64,000 nucleotides of DNA, from the NCBI GenBank assembly GCA_000711775.1, contig ARYC01001253.1, forward strand, positions 38,096 through 102,095, in the 5' to 3' direction. This DNA is from Oxytricha trifallax (Eukaryota; Ciliophora; Spirotrichea; Sporadotrichida; Oxytrichidae). Under the pieces are notes generated by a model, which did no database searches, was not told the origin of the DNA, and saw only the letters and a program-made list of their open reading frames with translations. Positions 24,640-38,836 of the stretch are shown here, one piece after another. The position numbers were made by a program, and so were the translations under genes. Numbering within the stretch: the first letter of the stretch is position 1; the number at the start of each line of letters is the position of its first letter.

Positions 24640-24901
24640 AAACCCCATGTTTCAATTAAGACAAAAGATAGTGGGTTAATAACAATTAATTAAAAATTAA
24701 ATTATAATTGCCTGAAATTATATATAATTTGGTTAATATTAATTTAACACACCCTGATTGGTTTATTTTATAAGGACAATTAATCGAGCCAATAGTTTTA
24801 ATAATTAGCCCAAACATTTATAATTTACGCCATTAAAATCTTTCTTTATATTTATTTGTTCTTAACTCCTAATCTTCGTTCTTAATTGACTAGCGGGCTT
24901 T
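24640..24901. repeat. 262-bp MITE with CCCC-type ends, copy 2
   Basis: Same family as 11362: ends AAACCCCATGTTTCAATTAA and the inverted form CTAGCGGGCTTT, flanked by TA at 24638-24639 and 24902-24903. Shares the inner block CACCCTGATTGGTTTATTTT. Length is identical to copy 1. Confidence 0.8.
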
Positions 24902-26639
24902 TATTAGCTGGTAAATCATATTCACAGCAAACATCCAATGAAGAGACCATAAGATTGCATTCTGAAATTAGACAAGAACTTTCAGCAAAATGAGATTAAT
25001 GGTAACCATAACCCAATCTTTTTTTTAGAAATTTATTTAATCTATTAAATATAAATAAGCAAATCGAATATATAAAACTAGGTTAAACCTATTATTAATA
25101 ATAAGAATTTTTTTTCATCTTCGAAAATCAAATGTTGATGTAAGAAAATGATGGTGATCTGATTAACGATAATTTTTATTGATAAATCAAAAAAATTGTT
25201 TAAAAACACAATATATCTTAATTGTTTCTCATTATCTTATTTTTAAAGAAAATATAATTCATAAATAATCGCTTGTAATAAATATTCATGTTAGATTTTT
25301 CAAACATTCGAATTATTTTATTTAAGCAATAATTTACATTCAAAACTAATTTATATTTTTTTTAATAAAAAAATGATTAATTAAAAAGACTCATAAATTA
25401 AAAACCAATTTTAATATGACTATGTGATTATATTTTAATTTAAATTCAATTTTAATATATTTGACTCAATATATTTATTTACATTTGCTATAAAAATTAC
25501 TGAAATTTTGTTAATCTTATATTAAACATCGTAACATTTATTATATTTTGACAATAAAAGACTGGAAAATCAAATAAAATTGTTTAATTAGAAGAATAAA
25601 CTATCTAAAACCCAGAAAATGTCAATAGTTTTGATAATAAGGTTCACAAGAAGCTAGTTGGACATGAATGCTCTGAGGTACCCTAGGCGACTAATAATTT
25701 AAAAATATCTTCAGTCGATATATTCAGGAAAAAATAGTAGACATAATATTTATTAATAAATAATTTTATTGATTTTTAAGTTATTTTTCAAGCAATAGAA
25801 TAAAATTTATAGAACAAAATATAAATATTTTCTTATTTATATACTATATTTTCGTGGCATTCAATATATTTTTAATGGTAGTTTTATTAAATTAATTAAT
25901 ATAATATAATATAATATAATATAATATGAACGAGATGAGTTTTAATATAATTCCAATAATAAGGATTTGCGAATTAAAATTTAATTCAAAATTTAATTTC
26001 TAAATTTTTATTAAAAATATTAAATTTTGATTAAATTTGAAGTAATAAATTGAATAATTAAAAATAAGGATGCTGAAAAAATCTCCTAGTCGCTTCACAA
26101 TTATATATATTTATATATTTCTGAAAGTTTAGAATTTAAAAAAATAAATTTGAATTATTTTTATAAAGACGATTTAATTTAATCATCATTTATCAAATCA
26201 GTCAATTAAATTCCATTTTTTATTTTTATAAATAAGTATTAGAAATTTATTCAAAAAAGAAACCTATAATATATGTGCCATTAATTATGATATAATTAAA
26301 TTCCAATTTTTTAAAAAAAGATATAATTGTTATCAATTGTGAGAAGTTAACATGATTATATTTTCTTAGAATATAATCTATTAATAAATAAAAAATATCA
26401 TTATAATTGAAATTAAAGAACATATTGTTTTAAACAATAGCAAAATATATTTTAGCAAATCATAATTTATATCAGAAAATTGTAAGCTTTAATAATTAAA
26501 TTTATATCTTTTAATATTGTTTTGAATGGAGAAGTAATATTAAGGAATCATCAATAAGCTTATATTTATTTTTATTTTATAATTAAATTTATTATTTAAT
26601 TCAATTTAATATTGAAATTTTAAGGAAAAATGTTTCTCT
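24902..26639. other. AT-rich non-coding DNA
   Basis: Contains an AATAT tandem repeat at about 25900-25926. A short frame near 25650 (KVHKKLVGHECSEVP) is too small to support. Confidence 0.5.
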
Positions 26640-27089
26640 TTAATTATATTTGATAAATAGATATTATTAATAAAGTATATTAAAAATGGGGAAATTGTAA
26701 AATTCAAATTTAAATTTAACTTTAAATAATTAAAGCAGCCTATAATTTGGAAGGAGTTTAAATTGAATTTGATAGAGTAAGTACCCAAAAATATCTGTAT
26801 AAAAAGCCGTTATTACTAATTATACTGGTTTGAAAATTCTTATATTTTTGTTTGAAAATTATTTTGGATTTATTTCAAACAAAAATATAAGAATTTTCAA
26901 AGGAGTATAAATAGTAATAACGGCTTTTTATACAGATATTTTTGGGTACTTACTCTATCAAATTCAATTTAAACTCCTTCCAAATTATAAGCTGCTTTAA
27001 TTATTTGAAGTTAAATTTGAATTTAAATTTTACAATTTCCCCATTTTCAATATACTTTATTAATAATATCTATTTATCAAATATAATTA
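26640..27089. repeat. 450-bp palindromic foldback element
   Basis: Arms 26640-26861 and 26873-27089 are inverted copies meeting at an 11-bp centre. The paired frames starting MGTYSIKFNLNSFQII on both strands are mirror images of each other and reflect the palindrome rather than a gene. Confidence 0.8.
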
Positions 27090-27886
27090 TCATGATCAAT
27101 TATGATAAAACTATAGAAGATATTTTTAATGAATTTAATAATGATGATTTGTTTTATTTTTCATTTATAAAGTGTTAAATTTTTACGATTACATGTTTTT
27201 TATTTGAAAGCTGAATCCTCTGTAGTAAAAGCAAAATAGATACACAAAAATAAATCAAATGTAGGCAAAAGAATTTTATTATACTGTATTAAATGTAATT
27301 TTATATTAAAATATACAATAAATATTTTAATTAAGTTATCACAGTTTTCTTTTTAATTATAAATAAATTCTAATTAATTTTTTATAACTTATAATGATAT
27401 TTAATGTTTTTCTTAAAAATTAAATAAATTGTTTGTTACACTTATCTATTTTTATTTGGATCCAAATTATTTCTTATAAAGTCTAAATCTATTTTATAAA
27501 TAAAAAGATTTGACATAAAAATAAAATAAATCTTCAATTATAAGGACATATAAAAGATATTTTCTAAAAGAATTTCATTTATAGTTCTAATAATATACAT
27601 TATTATTGTATTCAAAATTTTAAAAAATATATATTACCTAAATTTTAATTGAAAATATTTTATTTATGTATTGTTTTTAAATTAATAAAAGAAAATAAAT
27701 GAATAGTTAAAGAAATGATTATTCTGATGTATTAATGAAAATTAATCATGACTCAAATGAATCATATATTTTTATGTTTTTAAAATGTTTTTTTATATTA
27801 AATTTCCTATTTTATTATTCCTATTTAACATAAAGATTATTAATATTTTGAGAGAAAATCATAAACTAATTTTAACAAAATTATTA
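27090..27886. other. AT-rich non-coding DNA
   Basis: Nothing recognised. Confidence 0.5.
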
Positions 27887-28303
27887 TTATAGGAATAAAT
27901 TCAAAATTGGGAAATTAATTTGAAATAAATTAATTATAAATTAAATTTGTGAACGTTAAAGTTCGCCGATTTGATTAATTTGGGCTCATTCGATAGAAAA
28001 TTTAAAATTAACTGGACTTTTCTATTGGCTATACCCATGAAGAAAGAGATAAAAAAACCCCTAATTTAACGACTCTTAATTTTTAATGTATTAGTATAGT
28101 TTATCGAATTAAGAGTCGTTAAATTAGGGGGTTTTTTTTATCTCTTTCTCCATAGGTATAGCCAATAGAAAAGTCCAGTTAATTTTTAATTTTCTAAAGA
28201 ATGAGCCCAAATTGCTTAAATCGACCAACTTTAACTTTCACAAATTTAATTAATAATTAATTTATTTCAAATTAATTTCCCAATTTTTAATTTATTCCTA
28301 CAA
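27887..28303. repeat. TA-flanked foldback element with variant centre
   Basis: 417-bp palindrome with ends TTATAGGAATAAATTC and inverted GAATTTATTCCTACAA-type sequence, TA on both sides. The outer arms carry the family motif GGGCTCATTCGATAGAA. The centre (28035-28150) differs from the 16461 copy: a strong stem around AGAGTCGTTAAATTAGGGG. Confidence 0.8.
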
Positions 28304-31300
28304 TATTCAAAATAATTATCTCTTGTGTAGTTATTGATGTATAAAAAAATGCATTATCTAAGTAATATTTAATTACACAATAATTCTATGAAATAAGAAT
28401 AATCTATTATTTTTAATAGATTTTAATAATATTGCTTTAGCTTATTTAGTCTACATTTTGTTCAAACATTTTTATATTAATTCTAGAAAATGATTTGGAA
28501 TTGAGTAAAGAATTTACTGCTAAAAATATAAATTTTATGTTATGATATAATCGAAGATAAGAGGAGATTTTAAACTATTTTTAAATTAATTTTGGTATTA
28601 TATTTTTATTTTAATTATTAAAATCATGTTAAGTACTAAAAAGAGCTAAATCTGATAAATGCTAAAATTTGAAAGTGCAAAAATCTAAATCAAGTTTTTA
28701 AAAATACAAAATTCTAAAAACTAAAGCAACAGATTTAATTTTCCATTCAAATTAACTTAGTCAAAAGCCATCTTGCAATTTTAATTAAATATTTATATCA
28801 AAATCATTGGGAAATATAATTAATAACCTAATAAAATTCGCAGTTTATGTGTAAAATAAATTAGATTTCTAATTCAGTCAAAACTTAATTTTATAAAAGC
28901 TAAAATATCTATTATGAAAACTTAATATTTTATAATAGGGAATTTAATAATTCTTTTTTGCAATAAGTATTATGAGTCGTAGAATTGTCAGCTAAGATAA
29001 TCAGATAATTACTTACATTAAGAACTAAACAATTTTTACGATTTCGAGTAATCGATTAAACCGAAAAATAAAAATGGTCAAAGCATGGAGAAAACTTTTC
29101 AGAGTGAAGATAAAAATTTTAATTTCAGGAAATTTAAGTAATAAAAATATAAATAACATTAATAAAATTTTGATAAAAAACTTAGCTTTAAAAAATTATT
29201 TACTTTATAGTAAAGCCAAATGTTAAGTGGGATAATAAACTTTGTTGTAATATTTGTATTTTACTTTATTAAAAAACTTAAAATTATAAACATAAATAAG
29301 GAAATTATCTTATGATAACCAAACAACTTAATTGAAAATGGACGAATACTTTAAAGAGTAGGACTGCTGCATTCAAGAATGTGAAGATTATAAACTTAAT
29401 TGATTAGATTTTTCTAAATTTTAAAATCTTCTCTATCATTAATAAATTTATAAATTAAAAAAGTGAGGCTAGAAATTCTTCTATATTTTTTATTCTTAAA
29501 GGTATTTTGAATTTTTTATATTTTATGACAAATCATTTATCTGAAAATTCAGCCTGATTAATTAAAAATCTTTTTAGATTACTACAAAGTGTTAATTTAC
29601 AGCTTAAAAATTTCATTATATAACTTTTGCATTTATTTGTAAAATTTACAAAGAACACACATTTTCTATTAAAATATAATTTTAAGGTTGTATGGATATT
29701 TTAAAATGAAAAAAGCCTTTTTTTAAAATAAATATAAATCTATGGCTATTTTTAGATATTTTTTCATCTATCCATTTATATAGTAAAAAAAATCAGAATT
29801 TAATGAAAAATTTATAGCTATAAAAATGTTTTTGAAAGTCCTTTTATAAAATTATAAAAAACTTTCAGAATAAGTAATTTTCGGTATAAAATTAAGTTTC
29901 AACATGGGTTTATACATTTTACATTATGCAAAAAGAGGAAGAAACATGAATCTTTATTTTAAAAGCACCAAATTAACATATTAACTCCTTAATAATTTAT
30001 CATAAACTTAAATTATTTTGTATTGAAAATTAATTTTTCTTTTACCTTAATATTTTTAATTTAAAAAAGTGACTATTTAAAAAAAATCAGATAACTTTTT
30101 TATCAAAATAGAATAAATATAGGGCAAGTTATTATGTTAATTTTCTACAATAAGACTGATTTATTCCATAACATCTGACTAATCTATACGATTTTTAATA
30201 AAACAATTTTTCCCTACGAATAGTTTTTAAGATGGGACATAATGCTGTGTTTGTCTGACCAGTAGTTGCTGTTTCTTCCTCAAAACTTGTAACCCCCATC
30301 TTTAAAAGGCTTCATTTGTGACCCATAAGGTAAGTATGTATAGGAATTTCTCTAATCTATTAACAATTTGCTCTTAAAATTTGGCCCATTAACATTTTGC
30401 TCAGGGGCTAACCATTTTTAAACTATAAAAAATCCATAAACAAAACATATAAGGAAAAAAGATTTAGATACTAATACACTTTAAGTTAATTAGAAAAGTT
30501 TTTAATATATTAACAATAATTAATTAAAATTAGTTTTAATAAAATATGTATAGAATATTATTAATATTATATCGATCGAAGTAATCAGAATTATAATTAT
30601 TCAAAAGTTAGAAATTAAAGATTACAGAATATTTTAATTGTAGTGCTTATTATTAATTAGTTATTTAATGTTCATAAAAAAGAGTAAGCATATCAAGATT
30701 GCTTTTCGGACTTAAAGTCTATATGGTACAATTAGTTAAGATAATTAATTAAGAGATAACTATTTATAATTTTTGACTAAGAATTTAACGATTGCAATGG
30801 ATTGTACTATATATTATAATTTTCAAAAACTTTAAAAGAGTATATTATTTTAAATATGGATTCAAAAATATATTAAGTTTACAATATTTCCTCTTATTCT
30901 TTTACTATAAATTTCTGGATGAATTAATTCAAAATATAAATCAGTTAATGAAATATATTCAATAACCTTTTTAAATTAAATATTTAATTGATATTTTAGT
31001 TCAAAATTTTATAAAATAATTCAGTAAATCATCATAATAATAATTATTTAAAGGTTTAGCCCTTCAATAAAAACCAAATTACCTATAAATAGTGTTTTGT
31101 TTTGTTTTTTAATTTATATTATAGGACGAAATATTAAATTATATTAAATTAATTTCGATTTTAAAATAATATTTCATATTTATATAGATTTTACTCTAAT
31201 TTTTTCAATTTATTTTAAGTTTACTTTAATTTAATTCTATTTTATTGCATACAGAAATCAAGATTTAACATGTAAAATATTAATCTTTTTTTTTATATTA

Positions 31301-33659
31301 GTTTTTATCAACTAAACTATAAGTTATCCAAGTAAATAAATAGGAAAAATCTAAATTTCAAGATTATTTTCAATCTCCCAAATAGATATAAGTTGTTTTT
31401 CATTTTTAAATTTTAATGACTGGAACTTTATTTTGTACTCATTTTTCCACTCTCGCTTAAAGGAAATGTTAATGTTTTATTTTCATTTTTCTTATCATCA
31501 AAGATAAATTATAAGAAGCAATAATATTATTCAATCTCAACCTTATTATTTATAAATCCCACGAATTTCAAAGTAAAAACTAAATTTAGAAGTTTAAAGT
31601 TTTAAAATATTCCTCTTAAATTATAAAAATAATCAAATAAAGATTGAATTGATATAAAAGATTAATTAATTTATATAGGTGCCCTTACCCAGAATGTGAG
31701 AAGATATTTCTTATTGCATAGTGAAATATTAATAGAATTTTTTATATAGCTTTTGATTTTTATAAAAATTATAGATTATATTAATTGTTATTTTTTTTAG
31801 TTAAATTAAGAATTTACGATTATCTATATCGCTTTAAATTAATATAATCTTGTTAAGACTATATTCAATTTTTTTCTTAATGTTATTATCTTAATTGTTT
31901 TAAAAACACTTTATCTTATTATTTTATATTTTTTTATTTATTTTATCATTTATGAAATATTTGAACATGAAATTTGACTGTAAAACAAGATATTATCGAA
32001 AATATTAGCTGGTTATAAATAAAAAAATATTTATATATATATATATATATATTTAAAAAGATTTTAATTTTATAATTATTTATAAAAATCATATAATTTA
32101 TTAAAATTTTCCTCTTAAATTCAAAAAATAATTCGTAGATTAACCTTCCATTAATTAAGGGAAATGGCACCTCTACAATCAATAAATAAAATCAACAAGA
32201 AAATGTATATTTTGATTCAAATACAGACAATTAAAGCCAAGAATATATTTTATAGATTTTATATCGTATTGAATATCAAGTTATTAAAAAATAGATTAAA
32301 CAGCAAATACAAATAGAAGTTTTACTTTTTTTACATTACAAAAAAATATAAAATTTACTGTATCAGCGTAGTTTTATAAAATACAAATAATTTAGACTAG
32401 CAAAACAAGTTCTTAATCATGAAGCTATTGGAGAATCAATATGAAAGAGTATTTCCAATTTTAGGGATTATTAATATATTTTTATATTATAGTTATATTT
32501 ATTGTTTTTAAAACTTCTAACAAAATTATAAAGTTTTCTAAGTCTAATATTTATAGCTTTTAAATCAAGCTTTTTAAATTACTCTGCATATTTTCCATTC
32601 AATATTTAGCTTTCAAAATTATTGCAAATTTCTTATTTTGTGAACCACTTCATGAATTATTGTAACATTTATAAAAAAATTTAAATTCTCTCAATATATG
32701 ATTTGAATGCCATTTTATCGTAAGGATTACAATTATTATGATCAAACGCAGAGATCTAAATAAAATACCATTATTTGCATAAAAATTTTACAAATCGGTA
32801 TTCATATTTATTCATATTTTACTCCTTTATTTATAATTAATGGTATTAGAAGTATGATAACTTAGAGTCTTTGATTAAAAGTAATAAGTATTCACTCTAT
32901 AATTTAAAATAATTAATTTTAAACATTAATTTATTCATCCTCATATGATTATATTCATTAATCAAGCATAATAATATACATAAAGTAATAGAGAGAATTT
33001 AAATTGAAAATTTTTGAGAATCTTTTACTTCATAATACTTGAGAGATTAAGAGAGCATTAAAGGAAGTTGCAATAAATTTTATTAGGAACATTCCATATT
33101 TCCCGTAATATAATGGAATATAAATCTATATGAGTTCATATAAAGCTCATTGCATGAACCTAATTTTTTAATAATATCTAAAACATGATCTGTCTATCTA
33201 TTTAATTTACTATAAATCTAAAAAAATCACGTTGGATTTGAGAATGAAAAATGAGAATTAAAAGCAAATAAATTATAACTTTAAAATGATTGGAGTAAAT
33301 TTTTTTATATTTAGGCTAATTACTAAGATAATTGGATTACTGGCTAAAAATATTATCAAAGTATAATAAGTTCATCAGGGTATTTAATTAATTTTAGCTT
33401 AAATATTTTGATTCTAAAAACACTATTTAATTTTAGAAGTATTATTTAATTTTAACGAAATTCTTCTTTACTTAAATATTTTTAATTTAAAATTGAAAAA
33501 TTAGGATGTATATAAAAAAGAAGATCATTGTAATAATTATGAATAGAAATAATTAAAAAATAAATTTACCAAAATGACAAAATAGTACCTTGGAAGATTC
33601 TATATTAGTTTTGGTTTCTATAAAAAATTTTCTTTTAATGCTTTAAATTTGGGTCGACA
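28304..33659. other. Long AT-rich non-coding DNA
   Basis: Over 5 kb with no recognisable gene. A small patch at 30230-30345 has higher GC; on the minus strand it reads MGVTSFEEETATTGQT followed by NTALCPILK, about 35 codons, perhaps a tiny gene fragment. A (TA)n tract lies at 32031-32051. Confidence 0.5.
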
Positions 33660-34060
33660 TATCTATTATTTTAGCCAGAATCAGTATATAAATATTTATC
33701 TTAAGTTTTTGAATGTCTTTCAAAATCTCCTTTGCTAACTTAATGAATGATAATAGATATCTCTTTATTTGAACTTTTGAATTCACATTTTTAAAATATA
33801 AACCAGTACCTGGTTTCGTGCATATTTATAAATAAAACTATTTTTAACTTAAAGAAAGGATAAGATATTTCTTAAGCTACTGTAGGGAGGTTCCTCTTAT
33901 TTTTATTTTAGGTATAATAGAGTGGTGTTTTATGTGAAGGCTGATTTATTAATTTTTAAAGATAAACTTCTATTAAAGTACCAAAACTTTTTGTTAGACT
34001 AAAGGAAAACTTTAATTTCTTTTCTTATCAAAGGCATCCCGAGATAATTTTAAAATGATA
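33660..34060 (-). pseudogene. Ancient relic of a TBE-type 22-kDa gene
   Basis: Minus-strand translation with TAA/TAG as Gln shows the order of blocks seen in the TBE 22-kDa protein. FGTLIEVYLQ corresponds to LGTIKEDYLR, ETRYWFIFQKCEF corresponds to the GTGIYLMKEHAKV region, and SIIIHQVSKGDFE corresponds to TIYEVSKRLYKDV. DNA similarity to copy 2 is also visible (TTTGCTAACTTAATGAA). No terminal repeats, transposase or kinase nearby. It is either a very old TBE remnant or a distant family member, well past function. Confidence 0.55.
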
Positions 34061-36889
34061 ATTATATAGATTAATCTTTATTTTGGTCATATTGATTAAA
34101 ATGAGTAAAAAAAATATAATGTTAAATCTTTTCCTTGAAAAGCAGGCCCGAACAATCGAGTTTTTAGCAAATTAATGAGTTAAAAATAGCAATTATCAAT
34201 CAAATAACTCTAGCAAATACAATATTTTCATTAAATATATATTGATTCAATTATATAAAACATTTTTTTTTCTAAAAAAATATTCAAGGAGATAAAAATA
34301 AATTTTACTTAAACATATTCATTAATCTAACACTGATTTAAATAAATAAAAATATTTCTATTAAGCTATATAAGTTATCAAATATATTTAAAAAACAATA
34401 AAAATAAAAAGTTTTTAGTATTTAATATCAATTTAATAATTTTTATCTTAAGGCTCATTGTATATAATTAATTTCATTATAAGTTTCAATTAATATATAC
34501 TATTAATTAAAAATAACTTTTTATCAATCCATTATTCGATCGATTCTAATAAGAAATGGAGTCTCATATGAATAAAAAAAGTTCATATTTATTATATAAT
34601 TGATTTATATGAACTTATAATTTTAATATTTCCTCTCTCACTAGGATGTGTTACCTAGTAACTAGACATAAAATTTATACTATAAAGATGACTTTTCAGG
34701 ATTTTTAGTATCATGATTTTTAATAAATACTTATTATATTTAAATATTTCTATCATAGAGTCGTTTTAGGAAGAGTTTATTAATTTTATATATAAATATT
34801 ATATTATTATTATTATTAATTTTAAATAACCGTTAAGAATACCAAAAATTCAATTTTTATATATTATATTACTCTCCTTTTGTATTTTCTTTAATATAAG
34901 TATTCAGTATTTCAAGAAATTTGTCTCTAATTTATTAATTATATTTTTATTTTTTGATAATAAGAAATTCATTGAGTTAAATTGCAATAAACTTTTTATT
35001 ACATTTTTAATTAAACTAGATTAATTCAACTATTGCAATAGTATCCAATTAAGACTTTAATTTCTTAATTTCTGAGAACAAAGATTGAGTACAATCAAAA
35101 TTATAATAGTTAATATGGTAATGACTATATTTCAAAATAAAAGAATAATTTATAAATACAAGGTAAATTATTAATGAAATTTTGTTATTTTTATTTTAAA
35201 TCAAAAGGTTATATAACTAATAGCTAGTACAAGTTAAAATATGGTAACTTTAATTAATATAATTATCATTTAAAACACTTTACTTCGGTTATGATTTATT
35301 AATTCAATAGTTAATTGTTTTGTAATTAAAAGTTTTATTGGAATTAAAATTAAATACTTTAAGCTTTAAATTATTGAGTAATAATTTATAAAAGCAATTT
35401 CATTCAAAAATAGTTTATTTCCAAAAATTTGAATAATTTTAATAAAAAAAAACTATTGGAAAATTTAAATAAATATTTTTAAATAAAAATTCAATAAATA
35501 AGTGCCTAATATCCCATAAAAATTTCATTAAAAATATCGGGGTTTAATTATGAGCCCATTATACCACTTTATTTTAAAAGGATTTAAAAATTTTTATTAA
35601 AAAATAAATTAGTTGAATTAATTTTTTAAATATTTTTTATTTAGTTTTTAAATGAAGAAACTATAATAAAATATTATATATTTACTAGATTACTATAAAT
35701 TATAAAATAATGATATTTGTAATAATTTATATTATTAAAATTAACAAGAAAACAGCTGTAATTTATTATCCGAATTCATAAATAATATATAATTATCAAT
35801 ATTAGAAAAATAGTGAATTAATAAAAAATAAATTAATTATTTTAAATTATTTATATTTAAATAAATATCCTTAAAATTATTACAAATTGTTGAAGAAGGG
35901 GTATAAATTAACATTTAAAATATATTTTAAATTAAAAAAATAATATTTAAATATAATTTAACATTCTATAAGAGAATGTATTAATTCCACAAACAATATT
36001 TTAGGTAAAATTATAATAATAAAATTAAAATATTAGACTATAATTTATTTATAGTTATTTAATTGATATTTTAATATTTATTGATATAAAAAAACAATAA
36101 TTTAAGAATATTTATAATTAAATTAAAAAATATACATGATAAATATTTAATATCTACCCCTTACCAATATTCTAAGTATAGCTAAATATTAAAACATTAA
36201 CTATTTTTAGTTGGTTAATTTTAAGAATTAATTTATTATCATAGAAAAATGTAACAATTTAATTATTGTAAATTAATATAAAGTTAAATACTAGTATTTT
36301 TTACTGCATATTTGTTTATGCAACAATTAACTAATACTTAATTATTAAAAGTGCATTTGTATATAGTCTAATAAATTAATAAACTTCAAAATTTCAATAT
36401 ATTATTCTAAAAATATTAAAAATAAATAAAATCCTTGAGTAATTATTTTATATATTTTATCTCTTCATATTGTTTATTTATAATTTCATCTATAATTTTA
36501 AATATTTTATGAATTTGTTTTTATATTTTTCATTCATGAAATTTTCTATTATTATTTATATTTGGATAAATTAATAATTAAAACTAAAAATGGAACCATC
36601 ACTAGGTGATGAGCAAATACAATAAAATTTTTGAGTTTTATTTGCTCTAAATCTTTATCTGCATAGTAAGAAAGCAAGAGTTGTGATAGTCATACACTTT
36701 AGAGAATTATTTAGATGAGAAAACTCTGTGAATTCTATAATGATTAAATAGGTTTTTAAGTTAAAATGTAAATATGATAAAGCTGTTCATTTTTAAAATT
36801 TTAAATTTTTAACTTTAAATAAATATAAATAAATAATCTATTCATCAATCTAATTGTCATAAACATTCCATCTTCATAATTATGTGATT
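34061..36889. other. AT-rich non-coding DNA
   Basis: Among the most AT-rich parts of the window. Nothing recognised. Confidence 0.55.
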
Positions 36890-38060
36890 GGTTAACTGTT
36901 CCAACCGAGACCCCCCTCCCACCCTAACTAGACCCCCTCCCACCTCAACAACATCTCTATTCATATGAAAATTTTTATTCTCGATGTTTAAATCATTTTC
37001 CTTCATGACATCTTGATCTCATAATATTTTTTTAAATAAAATACATCATTTTTTTAAAAATATTTTTCCAACAAATCAAATGCTACTCTTTATTAAATTT
37101 TTTATTTTACAACTTTCTTCCTCCGACTTTTTTACTTAGATGCTCCCATAGGAAATTAATCAAAAGAATATTTCCATATAATTCGGTAATGATATAATAA
37201 AAAATTATGAGCCAAAAAACTCATACAACTAACTTTATTTTTAAAAAATTCAATATAAACACTCTATTAATCTGTATTCGAAATATGATTAATTTTTATA
37301 ATAAATTTTCCTAATTTTATATAATTATTACTAATAATATTTTTATACAAACTAATAGTTATGGAAAAAATTCATTTGAAAAGTATTAAAATACAATCTA
37401 TTTAAACATGTATTATTAAGAAGTTTGTAAAGGGACTGATTTAAATATAAATAACTTCTTGATTTTTTTTTAGATAGTTAGTTTTTTTTTAACTTAATAA
37501 TTCATGTTTAAATAGATTTTATTTTAATACTTTTCAAATGAATTTTTTCCATAACTATTAGTTTGTATAAAAATATTATTAGTAATAATTATATAAAATT
37601 TGGAAAATTTATTATAAAAATTAATCATATTTCGAATACAGATTAATAGAGTGTTTATATTGAATTTTTTAAAAATAAAGTTAGTTGTATGAGTTTTTTG
37701 GCTCATAATTTTTTATTATATCATTACCGAATTATATGGAAATATTCTTTTGATTAATTTCCTATGGGAGCATCTAAGTAAAAAAGTCGGAGGAAGAAAG
37801 TTGTAAAATAAAAAATTTAATAAAGAGTAGCATTTGATTTGTTGGAAAAATATTTTTAAAAAAATGATGTATTTTATTTAAAAAAATATTATGAGATCAA
37901 GATGTCATGAAGGAAAATGATTTAAACATCGAGAATAAAAATTTTCATATGAATAGAGATGTTGTTGAGGTGGGAGGGGGGGTCTAGTTATGGTGGGAGG
38001 GGGGTCTCGTTTTAGGTCTGAGAGGGGGGGAGGGGGGGTCTCGGTTGGAACAGTTAACTT
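36890..38060. mobile_element. 1.17-kb palindromic element with C/G-rich ends
   Basis: Arms of about 560 bp start GTTAACTGTTCCAACCGAGA and proceed through runs of CCCCCCTCCCACC. The right end mirrors this with extra G-rich repeats (about 37970-38040), so the right arm is longer. The centre is at about 37465. The mirror-image frames MSQKTHTTNF.. in both arms are not genes. Probably a non-autonomous foldback transposon. Confidence 0.8.
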
Positions 38061-38698
38061 TTAAGAATTCTTTTTATTTTTTTAAACTCCTTATTTAATT
38101 ATAAATTAAGAAATTAGATTGAGGTTTTAATGGATCTCCTCATAATATTTCTACCTCTTAATTATGTCATATTTGAATATCATTTAATTTTTCTTTTCAT
38201 ATTCATTTAGTAATTTTCACCACATAAAAGTTATTTCTAAATTAATTCAAGTGTGAATTTCTTTCCAATTTCATTATAATAAAGGGTTTATAATGATATA
38301 AATCTTAATTTATAATGATTTTAGCTTTTAATTTATAGATATAAATATACTATGACGATAGAAATAGTTTTTTTAATGAGTACTTATAAATCAAAAAGCT
38401 AATTATTGTCCAAGAATTTGTTTAAAATTTATTGGCTACAAAACTAATTAAAATAAGACACTCAGAGCAAGATATAAATTATAAATTTTATATAGTTAAT
38501 TAAAAAAATAAAGATTTCTATTTTTATTGAGTAAATAAATACTAGATCTGAATAGAACGAGCAAATGATAAAAAGATCAAGTAACTTTATTTTTCCTCTG
38601 ATACTTACCTAATTAATATAATAATTTATTTTCCTTAAATTATTGAATAATGATATAATATTCTTTATAAAAAATAATTATATTTCCTAATATTCTAG
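38061..38698. other. AT-rich non-coding DNA
   Basis: Nothing recognised. Confidence 0.5.
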
Positions 38699-38836
38699 TG
38701 CCTTCTTTCGTGGTCTTTACAGTTGCCAATTGATGAGAATACATTTTCGCAGTAGTGGCATTTGAAAGGTTTTACTCCTGTGTGGGTCCTTAAGTGAACA
38801 TAGAGGTTTCCTCTCTCCGCAAATATCTTCTCTATA
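38699..38836 (-). pseudogene. C2H2 zinc-finger gene fragment B
   Basis: On the minus strand: EKIFAERGNLYVHLRTHTG, then VKPFKCHYCENVFSS, then IGNCKDHERRH. This is one complete C2H2 finger plus the second half of the preceding one, with a canonical HTGxKPF linker. It is about 70% identical to fragment A and ends at exactly the same residue. Coding character begins and ends sharply against AT-rich DNA, with no start or stop codon. That is the look of a single macronuclear-destined segment in germline DNA, but a relic is also possible. Confidence 0.72.

Noticed and set aside
26606..27178. Paired ORFs MGTYSIKFNLN.. on both strands
   Set aside because: Mirror images produced by a foldback repeat.
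31946..32182. Short ORF with Tyr/Ile repeats
   Set aside because: Encoded by a (TA)n tract and AT-rich DNA.
37190..37706. Paired ORFs MSQKTHTTNF.. on both strands
   Set aside because: Same reason: arms of the 36890-38060 palindrome.
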